Positions 6,900 through 8,173 of a stretch of 8,173 bases of DNA are shown here, piece after piece. The position numbers and the translations under genes were made by a program. Positions within the stretch are counted from its first letter, which is position 1, and each line of letters starts with the position of its first letter. This DNA is from Gemmatimonadota bacterium (GTDB lineage: Bacteria; JBHIER01; G020348925). The notes beneath the pieces are model-generated. The model was not told the origin of the DNA, made no database searches, and saw only the letters and a program-made list of their open reading frames with translations. The DNA lies in assembly GCA_020348925.1 (NCBI GenBank), contig CP070758.1, positions 580,246 to 588,418 of the forward strand, given 5' to 3'.

Positions 6900-7651
6900 T
6901 GCTCCGCACCTTCCGGGCCGACCTTCACATCCACACCTGCCTCTCCCCCTGTGCGGACATTGACATGTCTCCGAGCGCCATTTTGGAGACTGCGGAGCAG
7001 AAGGGACTGGACATCATTGCCATCTGCGATCACAATTCCGCCGAGAACGTCGCTGCTGCGGTTCGGGCTGCATCGGACCGAGAACTCACGGTTCTCTGCG
7101 GCATGGAGATCGCATCTCAGGAAGAGGCCCACATCATCGCCCTTTTCGACACACCGGCTGAAATATTGGAGCTTCAAAGGACCGTCTATGCTCATCTTCC
7201 CAAAGGGATGGCTGTTGAGATGAATGTCGACGATCAGATCGTGGTCAACGAATTCGACGAGGTCGAGGGTTTCAACACCAAATTGCTCATCGGGGCGACC
7301 GATTTATCGGTCCATGATATTGTGGACATAGTTCATAACATCGGCGGTCTGGCCATCGCCTCCCACATCGACCGGGAGATGTTCAGTATTGTCGGGCAAC
7401 TGGGATTTATCCCGGAGGATCTCCCCCTGGATGCTGTAGAAATTTCTGCGAACACGCCTCTCGAGGAGGCCAGGGAAAGCTTTGCCATGCACGGAAACTT
7501 CCCCATGATCACCTCCTCCGACGCCCATTTTCTCAATGACATCGGTAAAGTCAACACTGACTTTTTCATGGCGGAACCGACGACGGAGGAGATGAAAAAG
7601 GCTTTCCTCAATGTTGACGGCAGCAGTGTAATTTACTCGGAACCAGTCTGA
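6899..7651 (+). CDS. PHP-domain metal-dependent phosphoesterase-like protein
   Basis: The 250-residue protein carries the metal-ligand motifs of the PHP superfamily: DLHIHT (H10, H12), CDHN (D44, H45), GMEI (E70), EAHIIALF (H78), ASHIDR (H156) and SSDAH (D208, H210). The active site therefore looks complete and should bind up to three metal ions. Characterised members hydrolyse phosphate esters such as histidinol phosphate, nucleotides or nucleic acids; the substrate here cannot be read from sequence. The N-terminal LHIHTCLSPCA stretch with C14 and C18 is, from memory, typical of the PHP proteins beside hydrogenase-like genes. The segment at about 100-145 lies between the two motif halves. 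ATG 6899 overlaps the previous stop codon by one base, so this is the last gene of the coupled module. No signal peptide is visible. Confidence 0.87.
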   Translation: MLRTFRADLHIHTCLSPCADIDMSPSAILETAEQKGLDIIAICDHNSAENVAAAVRAASDRELTVLCGMEIASQEEAHIIALFDTPAEILELQRTVYAHLPKGMAVEMNVDDQIVVNEFDEVEGFNTKLLIGATDLSVHDIVDIVHNIGGLAIASHIDREMFSIVGQLGFIPEDLPLDAVEISANTPLEEARESFAMHGNFPMITSSDAHFLNDIGKVNTDFFMAEPTTEEMKKAFLNVDGSSVIYSEPV

Positions 7652-7662
7652 ATTAGTTTTGA

Positions 7663-7720
7663 TCGCCCAGTATATGTATGCTGGGCGAAGCATTATATTG
7701 GGATATGTATCCCGTTATAA
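7663..7720 (+). terminator. Two adjacent hairpins after the PHP gene, possible transcript end
   Basis: The first hairpin pairs TCGCCCAG (7663-7670) with CTGGGCGA (7681-7688), eight perfect pairs. The second spans 7693-7720: TTATA pairs with TATAA and GGGAT pairs with ATCCC around an ATGT loop, with one mismatch and one wobble. Both contain the 8-mer ATATGTAT in the loop region. They start 12 bases after the operon's last stop codon. Neither is followed by a T tract, so they are not canonical intrinsic terminators; they might stabilise the 3' end or be bound by a protein. Confidence 0.45.
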
Positions 7721-7813
7721 CCTTCAATAAATCTACACTCCACACAATCGATCATCACTTCAAATCGTGAGAAACTGCGACACATTGGTTGGGAAGCATG
7801 TCTTTTCCATCTA

Positions 7814-7837
7814 CCGCACAGGATAAATATCCTGCGG
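7814..7837. repeat. Short hairpin
   Basis: CAGGATA (7819-7825) pairs perfectly with TATCCTG (7828-7834), extended by CCG/CGG beyond a two-base bulge. No T tract follows. It probably belongs to the same intergenic repeat region as 7870-7943. Confidence 0.45.
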
Positions 7838-7869
7838 GATCAGTATTTCGACCACACTCTCACACCACT

Positions 7870-7943
7870 GTCTTTTCGACCGAAGTGAGCGGAGAAATCT
7901 GTCTCACGTCTCACACAGATTCCGCGACTTCGCTCGGAATGAC
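7870..7943. repeat. Large imperfect inverted repeat, non-coding intergenic element
   Basis: The left arm (7870-7901) and right arm (7916-7943) are largely reverse-complementary. They share GTC...TTCGA/TCGGAATGAC at the outer ends, CCGAAGT/ACTTCGC in the middle and AATCTG/CAGATT at the inner ends, around a 14-base loop. The arms differ by a few inserted bases. Sequences like 'CGAAGTGAGCGGAGAAATCTG' with this partner arm are, from memory, a widespread intergenic repeat in Desulfobacterota and other environmental genomes. No transposase is near, so it may be a non-autonomous mobile element or a structured RNA relic. Confidence 0.6.
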
Positions 7944-8018
7944 ACAATATTTCTGTCAGTTAGCTCCATGCCTTTGTCTCACAACAAATAATAAGGAAAT
8001 TTTTACATGGTTAAATAA

Positions 8019-8033
8019 GCGCACCGGGTGCGC
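8019..8033. repeat. GC-rich hairpin
   Basis: GCGCAC (8019-8024) pairs perfectly with GTGCGC (8028-8033) around a CGG loop. It stands out in an AT-rich surrounding. No T tract follows, so a terminator role is not supported. Confidence 0.4.
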
Positions 8034-8173
8034 CTCTGGGGCGAATAATGCGGTATGCTATGATGACCTCTGTCAATCCCCACAAATTAAAAATATTCAT
8101 ATAAATAGAGAACCTTCTAAAACCTTTCATGCCTTACATTAAAAAATCTTATGAACCGTCTTTTTTCGTGAAA

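Larger units (their letters stand above)
7652..8173. other. Long non-coding region after the PHP gene
   Basis: These 522 bases hold no credible gene. The only open frame of note (7789-8142, TTG start) runs through an inverted repeat and encodes no recognisable domain. The region contains hairpins at 7663-7720, 7814-7837 and 8019-8033 and a large inverted repeat at 7870-7943. From about 8050 to 8173 it is AT-rich and may lie upstream of a gene beyond the window. No transposase, tRNA or CRISPR unit is seen. Confidence 0.65.

Noticed and set aside
8056-8064. An extended -10-like TGCTATGAT as a promoter
   Set aside because: There is no acceptable -35 element at the right distance and no gene start within the window to support it.
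8070-8082. A TTGACA-like -35 element on the minus strand
   Set aside because: No matching -10 element lies 16-18 bases further on, and no minus-strand gene follows.
7789-8142. A 117-codon frame with a TTG start in the 3' non-coding region
   Set aside because: It runs through the inverted repeat and hairpins, lacks a convincing ribosome binding site, and its translation shows no domain.

Overview
The window reads as chromosomal DNA from a strict anaerobe, most plausibly a member of the Desulfobacterota (former Deltaproteobacteria) or a relative. This is inferred from three things: a ferredoxin/NAD(P)H flavoprotein of the Nfn type, an iron-only hydrogenase-like protein, and palindromic intergenic repeats of the kind I recall from such genomes. 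No rRNA, tRNA or other taxonomic marker is present, so the assignment is tentative. All recognisable genes are on the + strand.

Layout. (1) 1-1754: a signalling pair, the C-terminal end of a response regulator (1-153) and a soluble sensor kinase with receiver, PAS, HisKA and HATPase domains (222-1754). (2) 1851-4208: one long gene that fuses both subunits of the NADH-dependent reduced-ferredoxin:NADP+ oxidoreductase (NfnA and NfnB) into a single 785-residue polypeptide. (3) 4209-4385: a 177-base gap with small palindromic repeats. (4) 4386-7651: a tightly spaced five-gene set made of a DRTGG-type protein, an RsbW-like ATPase, an [FeFe]-hydrogenase-like iron-sulfur protein, a second DRTGG-type protein and a PHP-type phosphoesterase-like protein. 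(5) 7652-8173: 522 bases without a credible gene, holding two adjacent hairpins just after the last stop codon, a large imperfect inverted repeat and smaller hairpins.

How the parts may work together (inference). The Nfn fusion would couple the ferredoxin, NADH and NADPH pools. The five-gene set looks like a sensing and regulatory module for the same redox economy. Its hydrogenase-like protein keeps all four cysteines expected to hold an H-cluster, but lacks several residues used for fast proton transfer in catalytic enzymes. It also carries the C-terminal Fe-S domain that in related sensory proteins precedes PAS or phosphatase output domains, and here no such output domain follows. The separate RsbW-like ATPase next door could supply the missing output in trans. 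From memory, similar DRTGG/ATPase/hydrogenase-like/PHP genes sit beside electron-bifurcating HydABC hydrogenases in Thermotogae and Clostridia. Here HydABC is not in the window and cannot lie immediately downstream.

The most interesting signal is this five-gene module of unknown mechanism beside a fused Nfn. The other genes are ordinary members of known families.
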